A stretch of DNA of 64,000 nucleotides from assembly GCA_032173965.1 (NCBI GenBank), contig JAVUNC010000006.1, positions 31,777,870 to 31,841,869 of the forward strand, read 5' to 3'. A program made the translations under genes and the position numbers. The notes beneath the pieces were generated by a model. The model was not told the DNA's origin and ran no database searches. It saw only the letters and a program-made list of their open reading frames with translations. This document shows, piece after piece, positions 9,601 to 18,700 of the stretch. The DNA is from Sitta carolinensis (taxonomy: Eukaryota > Chordata > Aves > Passeriformes > Sittidae). Every line of letters begins with the position of its first letter. Within the stretch, counting starts at the first letter, position 1.

Positions 9601-12379
9601 AGATGACATTTGACTTTTGTTTAAATGACATCTTTTACTTCAGTGACTAATGAATGCATTTATCTTACTAGGAATTGTTTGTTTAAAAAAAACCTAATAA
9701 TTGTATTTACTTTAGTTTATTAGGTGTGGATAAATTGTTCTCCTATGCCATCAGTGAATGGCTTAATGATATAAAGAAAAATCAGCTACCAGGAATTTTG
9801 GGAGGAGTAGGGCCTATGCATTCACTTGTACAGTTAGGTAAGTTAATCCTTACTTCTATTCAGCTACATATGAATGTTTGTTTCCATAAAAATCAAATTA
9901 CACCTCTGCCCTCTCAAAAAACCAACACAAACCATGTTGACGCTTGTCACCTTCTTTCAAAGCATTCTGCATATCTAAGAGAACTGTCTGACTCTGGTGT
10001 TGTCTTCATTTCCAGTGCAAGGTCTGAAAGACCTGGTGTGGTTGCCAATAGAGCAGTACCGCAAGGACGGTCGTATCGTCAGAGGCTTTCAAAGAGGGGC
10101 AGCTTCTTTTGGTACTTCCACTGCGATGGCAGCACTGGAGCTGACAAACAGAATGGTTCAGACTATACAGGTAGAGTGTATTACTCCTGAAGTTAGATGT
10201 AAAATGAGAGGTGTGGCTAGTAAGTGCTCTGTATTGAACTAATATCTTAGTGCTATAGATTTAAGGTTGGGAGCATCTATTAAAAAAGAAAAGACAGCTG
10301 TATAAATAGGAGAGCAGAGACTGGGCAGGAATCTGTGAGGTGAGAACTATGGCATCAAATGCAGTGGTTAGAAAATTGTGTTAAAATACTGCTTAACACC
10401 CAAGCTACTGCTTGTTTCTTAATATCTTGAATGTATTACAATGTACAATTTAATATGAAAATGTTCAGCGTCATTAAAAAATCACTGATGTTGAGAAAGA
10501 TGCATTCTTCATGCGTATGTTACTCAGTAGTAGATTCTTAACCTTTTTTTAAAACATCACTTTATCTACGCTTAGTGTAAAAAAATCAAGCCCACAAAAC
10601 CAACCATCCAAAAAAAAAAAAAAACCAAACCCAAAACCCAAATCCATTGCTATTTGTGTAGATCTACACTAAGTCTATAAAGCTGCCTGGATTTAACCCT
10701 AAGGCGATCTTGGATTTAAGCGTTAATAAATTTATGTGTTTAACATAAAATATACAAAAATACAATGAAAATACCACCTAATCTTGCAAAAAGAGTATAT
10801 GTGCCTAAGCTTGAACATATATAGTCAGAAAACTAGTGTTATTAATCACAAGTGGGATTATATTTGTGCTTGTGTGTTTTTAAGACATACCACTGATCAA
10901 ATGTTCAGTTTCTGTCTTGAGCATTTTATACAGTTTAGAGGATGCCTTTAAAAGACAACAATTAGGAGGGGAGAAAACCCCACCCAAATCTACAACATTC
11001 ATTCTTTCATTATGGAATTCATGTGTAGTTAGAGCTGCACATTCTGGAAGTTCTTGTACAAAACTATAATCTGATGCAAATGAATATTATTTGTGAAATA
11101 AGCATTCTTTTATTTCAATGACATCACCCTATTAGGAGTTTAAATTTGTGATCAGGCGCTATAGCACTTAATGTGTTTTGCATTTGCTCCTGATGTGTAG
11201 GCAGCTGCAGAAACTGCTTATGACATGGTATCACCGGGGCCTACCTTCATTGAAGCGAAAAAGATCAAGCGTTTCCCTCGCCATCGCTTGGCTCCTCAGC
11301 CGGTCGACCTTCGGGAGGGTGTAGCCAAGGCGTACAGTGTTGTGAAAGAGGTGAGTGCACAAGCCATTGCTGGGAACCAGAGCTAAGAATTATTTCCTAA
11401 AACAGCAAATAAAATTAACAGATGTTAGTTTAGGCTGACCAAATGGAGATTTCAGCTTTGAACAAGACTGTCTTTATCAATTGTTATAAAACCAAGAGAA
11501 AATCTTGAATGGAAAAGGAAGGAAAAATCCTAAGATGTCATGCAGATGAATGTGAATAGGACTTGAGTGCTCTGTGGTTGGGATGGTTTTCAGTTATTCT
11601 GAGCTACGTAAACTTGATTTCCTGTGCTGTGTCATCCATCCTTCCCTTCTCTTTCTGCTCAACCACCTTTGCAGTTACTGTTAATTATGAAGGAGGTAGA
11701 GTTTAAGCATAATGCAGGATTTAAAAGAAGTGAAACCTTTCTCTACTATGACAGTGTACTATAAATTAAAATGCTGACTTGTTTTTATTATATTTTGTTT
11801 TACACTTTGTTAGTTGCACCTTATGTAGTGTCCATGAAGTAAGGTGTCAGGTGAGGTTCCAGTGAATTTTGTAATTTTTTCAACAGTTCACAGTACCCCA
11901 AAGCTTCTTCCCTTATGCACAAATGTGCCACCAGAAGTTGCATGAAATAATTATATCTCTTAAGTCCAGGAGTGTTATTTTAAGCCTCATTAGAAGAACT
12001 AAATCATATTTATATCAGTATTGTTGTACTAAAGTTATAATAAAAATCACCAAGAAGAAAAATCCCAAGGAGTTTAAAATTTCTTTTAAAATTAGGAGAG
12101 GTTGCTTTGTCTTTTTCAGTGTAAATGATTTCCTTTATTTTCTTAAAGGGGATTACGGACACTGCCCAAACCATCTATGAGACTGCTGCTCGTGAGCATG
12201 AGAACAGAGGAGTCACTGGAGCAGTAGGAGGAGTCCTCCGCCAAATCCCACCAACTGTGGTGAAACCTTTCATTGTTGCAACAGAGGCGACCTCAAATGT
12301 TCTGGGTGGAATGAGAAACCAGATCAGGCCAGATGTGCGTCAAGAAGAGTCTCAGAAGTGGCGCCTTGGGGAGGATTGA
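439..12379 (+). CDS. ATG2B: ATG2B, autophagy-related 2 homolog B, C-terminal 12 coding exons (5' part off window)
   Basis: Role (known of the family): ATG2 proteins are rod-shaped bridges that move phospholipid from the ER to the growing phagophore, working with WIPI proteins and the scramblase ATG9; ATG2 also sits on lipid droplets. What is seen: twelve exons, 439-665, 1840-1948, 3594-3788, 4333-4434, 6053-6131, 6986-7190, 8160-8229, 9170-9252, 9716-9837, 10016-10170, 11201-11350 and 12149-12379. They join in frame through GT-AG introns into 575 codons plus TGA, roughly the last quarter of a protein of about 2,080 residues. The first exon aligns with the WIPI-binding stretch of ATG2A and holds the paralogue-shared words HFPVP and WHLYGGRDFG. 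Exons from 8160 on hold the conserved ATG2 C-terminal domain. No frame break is visible. The tryptophan and glycine pattern and exon 1 wording favour ATG2B over ATG2A, and the neighbouring kinin receptors agree. The 5' exons should lie to the left. Confidence 0.97.
1340..1400 (-). mobile_element. CR1 LINE 3'-end fragment in ATG2B intron
   Basis: Positions 1340-1386 read as the reverse complement of the CR1 3' tail: TCATGGAATGGTTTGGGTTG, then a GGAAGGG...AAAGATCATCTAG block. CR1 is the dominant LINE of birds and inserts mostly as short, 5'-truncated 3' ends, so a fragment this small is usual. The left edge is clear; the right edge fades after about 1400. It is antisense to the host gene. Confidence 0.8.
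1840..1948 (+). CDS. ATG2B: ATG2B exon w2 (Ser/Pro/His-rich linker)
   Basis: Acceptor CCCCAG at 1834-1839 and donor GTGAGT at 1949. With the two bases carried from the previous exon it gives 37 codons. The first half is a basic, Ser/Pro-rich linker (SPSHTPTRHGRN), probably disordered. It closes with FLMEIQLSK, a block shared with ATG2A that returns to the folded rod. Confidence 0.94.
2840..3050. other. GC-rich block inside an AT-rich ATG2B intron
   Basis: About 210 bases of clearly higher GC within a low-GC intron. Both strands stay open for more than 70 codons (2794-3048 minus, 2890-3105 plus), which follows from GC richness and not from coding evidence: the translations are Pro/Ala/Gly/Cys-rich with no recognised domain. 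It could be an old repeat or a small regulatory island. I do not recognise it. Confidence 0.35.
3594..3788 (+). CDS. ATG2B: ATG2B exon w3
   Basis: Acceptor AAAAG ends at 3593, after a pyrimidine tract at about 3575-3587; the donor is GTATAG at 3789. It holds 65 codons in phase 0/0, starting VKFQHEVYPP and containing QVFIVQDLEIRDRLATSQMN, one of the best conserved ATG2 blocks. The first codon is GTG; it is an ordinary internal valine. Confidence 0.96.
4333..4434 (+). CDS. ATG2B: ATG2B exon w4
   Basis: Acceptor TTTTTTCAG ends at 4332; donor GTTGGT at 4435. It holds 34 codons, phase 0/0, reading LTVKALHVRPE and ending SLMPLRLNIDQ. The alternating hydrophobic and polar strand pattern suits the beta-sheet groove that carries lipid in the Vps13/ATG2 fold. 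Structural placement is inferred from the family. Confidence 0.95.
6053..6131 (+). CDS. ATG2B: ATG2B exon w5
   Basis: Acceptor CCATTAG ends at 6052; donor GTATAT at 6132. It is 79 bases, phase 0 in and phase 1 out, encoding DALFFLKDFFTSLSTEVELL and a short acidic end. With exon w4 it completes the conserved LNIDQDALFFLKDFF block that precedes a variable linker. Confidence 0.95.
6986..7190 (+). CDS. ATG2B: ATG2B exon w6 (variable linker)
   Basis: Acceptor TTTCTTAG ends at 6985; donor GTAAAT at 7191. It encodes about 68 residues rich in Ser, Asn and Asp (NGSIDSMDVVNGDDD), probably disordered, and ends YSDQPVFFR, where the folded C-terminal domain starts. This is the least conserved exon of the set, but its frame joins both neighbours exactly. 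Confidence 0.93.
8160..8229 (+). CDS. ATG2B: ATG2B exon w7
   Basis: Acceptor GTCCCAG ends at 8159; donor GTTTGT at 8230. Phase 2 in, phase 0 out. Joined to the previous exon it reads REFRFTSEVPIRLDYHGKHV, the conserved start of the ATG2 C-terminal domain. An AG two bases later would break the frame, so 8160 is the preferred start. Confidence 0.95.
9170..9252 (+). CDS. ATG2B: ATG2B exon w8
   Basis: Acceptor CTCTTACAG ends at 9169; donor GTAAGT at 9253. Phase 0 in, phase 2 out. It encodes GTLAGILIGLAQLNCSELKL and a short basic end, inside the conserved C-terminal domain of ATG2. Confidence 0.96.
9716..9837 (+). CDS. ATG2B: ATG2B exon w9
   Basis: Acceptor TTTAG ends at 9715; donor GTAAGT at 9838. 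Phase 2 in, phase 1 out. It holds GVDKLFSYAISEWLNDIKKN and GILGGVGPMHS. The open frame runs on into the intron to 10190, but the strong donor and the exact join to the next exon (VQLVQGL) show that splicing occurs here. Confidence 0.96.
10016..10170 (+). CDS. ATG2B: ATG2B exon w10 (amphipathic C-terminal region)
   Basis: Acceptor TTTCCAG ends at 10015; donor GTAGAG at 10171. Phase 1 in, phase 0 out, 52 codons. It encodes GLKDLVWLPIEQYRKDGRIV and an Ala/Gly-rich helix. This region corresponds to the C-terminal localisation segment that targets ATG2 proteins to lipid droplets and autophagic membranes (known for ATG2A; assignment here by homology). Confidence 0.96.
11201..11350 (+). CDS. ATG2B: ATG2B exon w11
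   Basis: Acceptor ATGTGTAG ends at 11200 and the donor GTGAGT is at 11351. It holds 50 codons, phase 0/0, with AAAETAYDMVSPGP then a basic patch (KKIKRFPRHRLAP) and DLREGVAKAYSVVKE. This is the Ala-rich helix followed by a Pro/basic stretch typical of Vps13/ATG2 C-terminal repeats. It has more GC and CpG than its flanks, as expected of coding exon. Confidence 0.96.
12149..12379 (+). CDS. ATG2B: ATG2B terminal coding exon w12
   Basis: Acceptor TTCTTAAAG ends at 12148. It has 76 codons and a TGA at 12377-12379. It opens GITDTAQTIYETAAREHENR, continues through a Gly/Val-rich helix and LRQIPPTVVKPFIVATEATS, and ends in the acidic, tryptophan-containing tail QEESQKWRLGED. The GITDTAQTIYETA motif is the second copy of the repeat type that ends ATG2 and VPS13 proteins. 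Confidence 0.97.
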   Translation, partial: GITDTAQTIYETAAREHENRGVTGAVGGVLRQIPPTVVKPFIVATEATSNVLGGMRNQIRPDVRQEESQKWRLGED

Positions 12380-13120
12380 GATTGTAAATCTGTCTCAACA
12401 GGCAGGTAGCAAGGCTGGAAATGCAGAGGAATGTCCTGTTGGCAGCTTTGGATAGAGCTCACTTTGTTTTGTCATGCTTATCTCAGGAACAAATGAGGTT
12501 TTCCAACTGTTACTAGCAGAACATCCTACCAAAAATATTTATGAAGCGAAAAGCAAATTGGTACGTGCTTTTATACTGTGTGTTACCAATATATTTGGTA
12601 GATAGTGCCAAACATGGTGAAGCATGCGCTGCCAACTCAGAGACATGCTTGCTCTGTTCCATTTACCATATTTTTCTTGGTAGATTTGACATCGGAAGCA
12701 GTAGCCTGTATGATGAAATTAAGTGGACTTTAAAGAGGTTTTCTGAGCGTAGTCAAAGATAACATCTTCAATAAAGGGCTCTGCAGATGATCTTCACTGA
12801 CTAAAGGATAAAAGCTTTCATTGTGGACATGAGGCTGTCTAATATGGAAGCAGATAAGATAATACTGTGTAGTGGTCATAAGCATCGCTTTTAGCGTGGC
12901 ACTTACAGCAAGGACAAGCTTGATAACCATTCAGAGTTTAGATTCAGTGTCAATACACCTACGAATGGAATTTGATCCGAAATATTAAATACCTGCTTTT
13001 GTGGGTTTTTGAAGAACCTGAATGTTGCAGAAATGTTCTGTTGTGTTGCACTTTAAAGGATATGGCCTGTATATTGTGCTTTTTTTATAGTGTGAATAAA
13101 ATGTAATGTGCATTATCCTT
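12380..13120 (+). other. ATG2B: ATG2B 3' UTR (proximal form)
   Basis: Non-coding sequence after the TGA, running to the first good poly(A) signal. That is AATAAA at 13095-13100, in a TATAGTGTGAATAAAATG context with a T/G-rich element after it (about 13118-13130), as expected of a cleavage site near 13115. Longer forms are possible (see the later signals). The extent is inferred from signals only. Confidence 0.6.
13095..13100 (+). promoter_or_regulatory. poly(A) signal AATAAA for ATG2B (proximal)
   Basis: Canonical hexamer about 715 bases after the ATG2B stop codon, followed by a G/T-rich downstream element. It is the first canonical AATAAA with a good downstream context after the stop. Confidence 0.6.
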
Positions 13121-13661
13121 TATGTGGTTTAGAAGCTTACACAAATTATTGAAAAGAGCATCATTTGATGATGATCCTACAGAAAAGTGTCTTAAATTTA
13201 TTTAAACTCATTATATGTAAAAACTTTTGTTGTCTACTGTTACACTAATAACAATGCTAAAAGTACCTGCTCTTCAGGAAAGCAATTATAATTGTCACCA
13301 ACAGTTCTTTGTAAGAATGAAAAATTGTAAGTAAAAACAAATTATTTCATAATTTCATAGTTAAAAGGCTATTTGGACTTTATTTTAGTGATCAGCTTTT
13401 ATTTAAAGTTCATACTGTTGTAAAGTTGCTGCTCTCACAAGGTATTCTTAATTTAGATTGTGTGTCATCAGTTATTTGACAGTGATTTGGGGTCCTTTAA
13501 TTGAAACTGGGAATGGGTGAGGTTTTTTAAAAAGGACAGCAAAAATTCAAAAATCAAAGTCGGTACTGACATTATTTACTATTTAGTAGGTGACATGCAT
13601 CTCCACAGAGCTTTATTAAGCATTTTGGGGCAGTTAAAAGTCTTGGCGATAGATGTGCAAT

Positions 13662-13703
13662 AATAAACTTTTTGTCTTGTATTAGCAAAAACTGGAGAAT
13701 AAA
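13662..13703 (+). promoter_or_regulatory. possible distal poly(A) signals for ATG2B
   Basis: Two AATAAA hexamers, at 13662-13667 and 13698-13703; the first is followed by TTTTTGTCTTGT, a suitable downstream element. A further AATAAA lies at 16543-16548. They could mark longer ATG2B 3' UTRs. The sequence does not show which is used. Confidence 0.35.
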
Positions 13704-15547
13704 AAGTAAAGATTCTTTTGAATAGAAAGATACTCCTTTTGAACTTTAAATGACTAGCCAGTATGTAAGTTTGTCATAGTCTGTCATAGTTCTGTGCTAG
13801 TCATAAGTGGAAATCCTTATGGCCCAAATGCCATGTGGAAAATCCCCACTGAAAGGGGGACATCAGATACTATTGATCAGACTTCAGTCCCAAAGGGTGA
13901 TGAGGAAGTATTTTCACTCTCTTTGTTCAATTAACCTGCCTCTAGGAGAAACTTTGCTGATGGGCCTTAAGGGATAAGCAGGAGTATATGAAGGAAAAAA
14001 AATCGCTGCTTGTTCATGGTGATACTATACTAGCTATTCCTGAACACCAAAGAACCTGGCTGGACAGTAAATGATTTGAAAATGTCCCTTTTGTTGGGAA
14101 GACTTCTGCTTTGTTTCATGAAACAAAGCTCCAGATAAAAACAAATTCCTGCATAGGGTGACAGGTGATATTATAAAGTTTTGTTTCAATTCACTGGAAT
14201 TATTGAAGTTGTGGCACACTTTGAAGACCTGGTTATTTCATCTAAATGACTTGCTGCAAGCAGGAGGAGATGCTTTTGAGAGGAAAAATACCTGCAGATT
14301 TAATAACAAAGTATTTTCTGCTGTAAAAATACTTGCTGTAGAGCGTACTTCTTTTCATTAATTAGAGTGCTCTGCTTTAGTGAGAGCTCAAAACACGAGG
14401 ATTTTGCACAGGAATGAGTTCCATGTTTGCAATGTGGCACCTCCTGAATGCCTTCTCAAGAAGTGGTGGTGAATCAATGCAAGTAAGTAGCAATGCACCT
14501 TTTCAATTGCCAGTTACTATACTAGTAATTAGCTAGTACTAGTAAATAGCTAATCCAGTTTATCCACTTAATTAGAGTACAATGCAGTAGGATAAATCTA
14601 CATATTTTCCATCTTTCAGACACTGCTGAAAAGAAGTGTCATTTCAGCATTCTTTTCTTTTTCAATTCTGTCAAGATCTGATTGTACTGCAAGGCAATTA
14701 GAATATATTTTTATATGAGGGCATGATGTCAAGGTAAAACATTTTGATAACATGCCTCTCATTGTCAGCAATACGGATTGTGCAAATTTATTAAACTCGA
14801 TTTTCACTATGTAAACCTTCATTTGCTGCTGGCACTTTATTGAGCCTTTTCAGTGAAATTGACTGATTTTTTTTTCAACATTTTATTTTGGAATTTTTTT
14901 TTTTTTAATTTTGGGTGTATATTCTGCATTGTTGCAGTGTTTGAAATCTTAAAAAAACCCTAAAAAAATCACAAAACTTATCAAACTAGTCTTTGCATTA
15001 AGACTAGTTTGCTCTTTTAGGGCTCAGCTTGTGTTTTAAATCAAAAAGTACCATGAATGAGAAGGGATTCATCAAATGCTCTGCTCAATACTGTAAGAGT
15101 TTTCAAGCACTTAAAAAAACACACAAAATTAGATTTGACTCTGGACATATTTCCTGGAAATGGAAGCTTATGGATAACATTACTGTATTTTCCATTAGCA
15201 CAAGGAGATTGGCAAAAATATTCTTGTACTAGAGTATTCCACTGGTATCAGTTGCTATAGATATGGGCAGTTTTCATATTTGTAGAGGCTGTAAACTGGC
15301 ATAAGACAGTGTTTTAATTCTCTCCAAATACTGTAACATTACCACTGCAATTCCTGTTACTTAGCCCAGCACCATCCTAACAGACAGAGCTGTCATCCTG
15401 GGTATTCTTAAATATCCAGGTGTTTCAAATAATACATTGATGAGTGCCTCCGAAGTACCTGGAAAAAAAGACAGCCATCTTTTGTAAAGCAAACAAATCA
15501 TTCTTGCTAAGAGTCTTAGCAATGACTGAGAGCAGTAAATCATCACA

Positions 15548-15742
15548 TCAATGCAAAGGCAGCTTCCATTTTCTTTCCACTCTCTCTTCTAAGTCCTGCA
15601 GGTTTTTTAGCAGTTCAGTGTCCCCTATGTGTACTTGCCTAATGATCATCATTGTCAGTGACTCACTGGATAATCCCTGTGAGTTCAGCTGGGACGTGTC
15701 TGCTTCTCTTTGCTCACGAAGTGGTTGATTGTGAGCATCCAT
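15548..15742 (-). other. unexplained 64-codon open frame, coiled-coil-like, antisense beyond ATG2B
   Basis: I do not recognise this. The frame begins with ATG at 15742 and has an in-frame stop nine bases upstream. Its composition is more protein-like than its surroundings: a Gln/Ser-rich start, then a charged helix ending LLKNLQDLEERVERKWKLPL with hydrophobic residues spaced as in a coiled coil. After the stop, the same frame stays open again for some 25 codons (DDLLLSVIAKTLSKND) up to a pyrimidine-rich TTTTTTTCCAG near 15463, which resembles a splice acceptor. It could be a decayed exon or pseudogene fragment, or chance. The opposite strand is also open here (15444-15728), which weakens the case. 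Confidence 0.25.
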
Positions 15743-18700
15743 TGCTTGCTTTTATTTACTGTTCCTTAATCGAGTTTCCAAGAAAGGTTTCTTAATAAAC
15801 AAAAAGCTGTTCAAAGGTTGTGAACAAGACCCTCTTACCAAACATGAAACATACACATGCAAATGTTACCGATTTTCCTTTAAATATTGACATGTATGCA
15901 TTTTGTAAAACAATGAAATCCGAGAATTTGTTTAGAGTAGATGAATACTTCTAAATCTTTTAAGTACCCTAAATGCCTGCAAGATAAGTCAGAAAATGTG
16001 TGGGTATGTATGTCAGTTTGGATCCTAGTGTACACAGTCCTTCAGTCTCCAGGCCTCATGGTTTAAGCTTCTGACAACTGTTTTAAGTTGCTCTACATGC
16101 TGAATCTTGTTTACAATTAAATATTAGACACTTACAAGTAAAATACATAAATACAAATCATGCATTTGTACTGGATTTCTTAACTGTAAGGTAGCTCAGA
16201 CAGAAACACAGCAATTTGTGTATATGTTTGTGTATATTTTTTACATTTTTGCACTTATGGTAGTTTTGTGGTATTGTTTGTACATAGTTTGCTAGTGTAA
16301 AGAGTATAATCTCATGAAACAGAAACCACTGTTGAAGGGAACGGACTATTTCAACTTGAGTTATTTTGCTTAAAGTTCTTGTCCCCTCAGTATGTCCTTG
16401 AGAATTATTTTTAACCATAATTTGTATGGCACCAAAAGTATATATTTTAGCTTATTAAAATGCTGAAAGGCCTGAGTGCAATTAGGTTGTCTGTTAAATA
16501 CATTTAATGGAAAATCCCCCCCAAAATTTGTAACAATGCAAAAATAAATATCTTAATTTGTTCCTTGAGTTGTTTTTTTTCTACCTGTGAATATAACCGA
16601 CACAGAAAACAGTCTCCCAAAGTACCAGAATTAATTGTTAAAGCTAAGAGTTGAACCTCAAAAAAAAATTTTCACTGACTAAAAGAGAAAGTTTTAAAAT
16701 TACACGGAGGTCAAAAGGTAGGAAATTAATTAAGCTGGCTGATAAAACCTGCAGCCACTTCTGCTGTACGTCTGCAAAGCTCTCTACCTGAATGATCAGG
16801 TTTTGTGTCCCCCATAGGCCTTGTTGCCACATTTAATTATTAAGAATGTGTTTTTTATCTCTGCATTTAGTGGAGGCTTTTAAAGCTTCATCAGCTTCCA
16901 AACCCTATGAAGAATGCAAAATAATTAATTCCCTTGAGGATTTTCTCTCATGCCCTCTTTATGCATTTTTAGTTACAAGTGTCTGAAAAGAGATCTTAGA
17001 ATTCTGAGTACTGGGCAATATTGAATGCAGGTGCCAGGACAATTTTCTGCTGTGTTTTGTAATATAATTTGGGGAATGAGGAGTGGTCACTGTATAAGGC
17101 TGGATAACTATTCTGGAAAACAGCAGTCCTGCATTTAAGATAGGAGCTGTCTCCCACCCTGTGTAGCTTCTCTTCCCCAACCCTTCTTTTTTAACAGGAC
17201 CTCATGGTGGATTAAAGGAAAGTATCAAAGTTCTGTATCTCTTTCCAATACTGGGCTATACTAGGGATAATCCTGGTGTCTCTAGTTTAGCCCCCAGACA
17301 AGCAGACTAATGACACTCCAACTACCTGAGAATTTATGGGAAGCCACCAGGAAGTCATACCAACCCAGAACAAAATGAGCTGGTATCCTTGATCTCTCTT
17401 CCTAACTGAGGATGACCCAGGCTCATGTGTTCCTTGCCCCTGCCCTCTCTTAGTAATACTGAAATGTGGTATTAAATAGTGGGGTATTTTCTACCAATTC
17501 ATATTTCTAGGAAATAGTATTTAAAACCATCTCTATTATCAGAGATTATAAAGGTAATAAAGCTGCCTTTTTGTGATAGATAACTGAGGTTTCAGAGCTG
17601 TTTTATCCTGAAACAGTGATTAGATGAAAGCAGAACTTAGTGAAGGGCAACAATGAAGTATTCATGGCCCCACAGGCAAGGAAGCAGTTCAAGCTTCTTA
17701 GGTGTTTGTCACCTAAGGATTTGTGAGATATTTTAGTGTAGTTCTGTTTTCAGGCTTCTGTTTGTGTATCTAATTGCTTGCTCTTTTGTTGTTTCTTTAT
17801 TAAGAGCATGAGTGTTAAATTTGGCTCTTGCAGATTTAAGATTGAGGAAGGAAGCCTCCAAGGAAGAAAAGAGATGTGAAACCATTAGAGCAAGAGGAAG
17901 GTTACTTCAGTTTTGTAGATAAGACAGAACTCAATAAGATGGGAGCTTGGGCTACTGTAGCTCATGAGGACAAAGATAAGCAGGAGCTGTTTCCATTAGA
18001 AACCTGTAACTTGCACCTTTAGACTTCCATACTTGGTTGGTACTGAAGATTTGTTGGTGGCCCCATCAACTCCATGAGTCTCCCAGGGTGACATTCTTTC
18101 CCTTCTTCTCCCTGAGGAGTTTGAAAATGCTTCCTACTGTGTGCACAGCACTGTCTCAGGAAGACTTCAGGTTGTGAGTTTGAGGATGTTTGACAGTTCT
18201 GCACTGTCATCGCAATGCTGGCAGTCCTTGGCCAAATGGCGGGCGCAGGCTCAGGGAGCTGGACCACAGAAGATGAAATGGCACAGGGTATGCTCTGAGA
18301 GTGCTGGTAAGACCACGGCATGGTTACTGTATAGATCTGAATTCATTGCAGTGGATGGAAGGGAGCACAGAGACCTGGCAGTGATCAATAGAGACACGTG
18401 CATACACTTGGTACTGTGAATGGAAAAGTGATAGAAAAGCAGAGTATGCCATGAGAAGATGGCAAAAGTAGTGCTCGGTTTCATAATAAGCAGATTATTT
18501 ATATCAATACAAGTTGTTAAATTACAATTTAAGCTACAATTCATTTATCTCTTTAGTAATATTCAACAGATCTGAAACATTTCCTGGAATTATTCAATAA
18601 AATAAAATACTTTACCTTCATTATAGCCTGTCTTTGTGTACTCAATGCCAGAACTGTATTTTAGAGCCCTAAAAGTATTATCTTAAACATGAGGCTTCCA

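Larger units (their letters stand above)
666..12148 (+). other. ATG2B: ATG2B introns between the visible exons
   Basis: Eleven introns of about 0.2 to 1.6 kb. The longest are 666-1839, 1949-3593 and 4435-6052. Contents noted separately: a CR1 tail near 1340 and a GC-rich block at 2840-3050. Intron 10171-11200 also has an A/C-rich run at 10600-10640. Open frames such as 4872-5162, 6409-6714 and 8460-8795 have intron-like composition and no family resemblance. I see no nested gene. Confidence 0.8.

Noticed and set aside
9838..10015. Read-through of the ATG2B frame across this 178-base intron
   Set aside because: Strong GTAAGT donor and TTTCCAG acceptor; splicing restores the conserved VQLVQGL join, while read-through gives foreign sequence and a stop.
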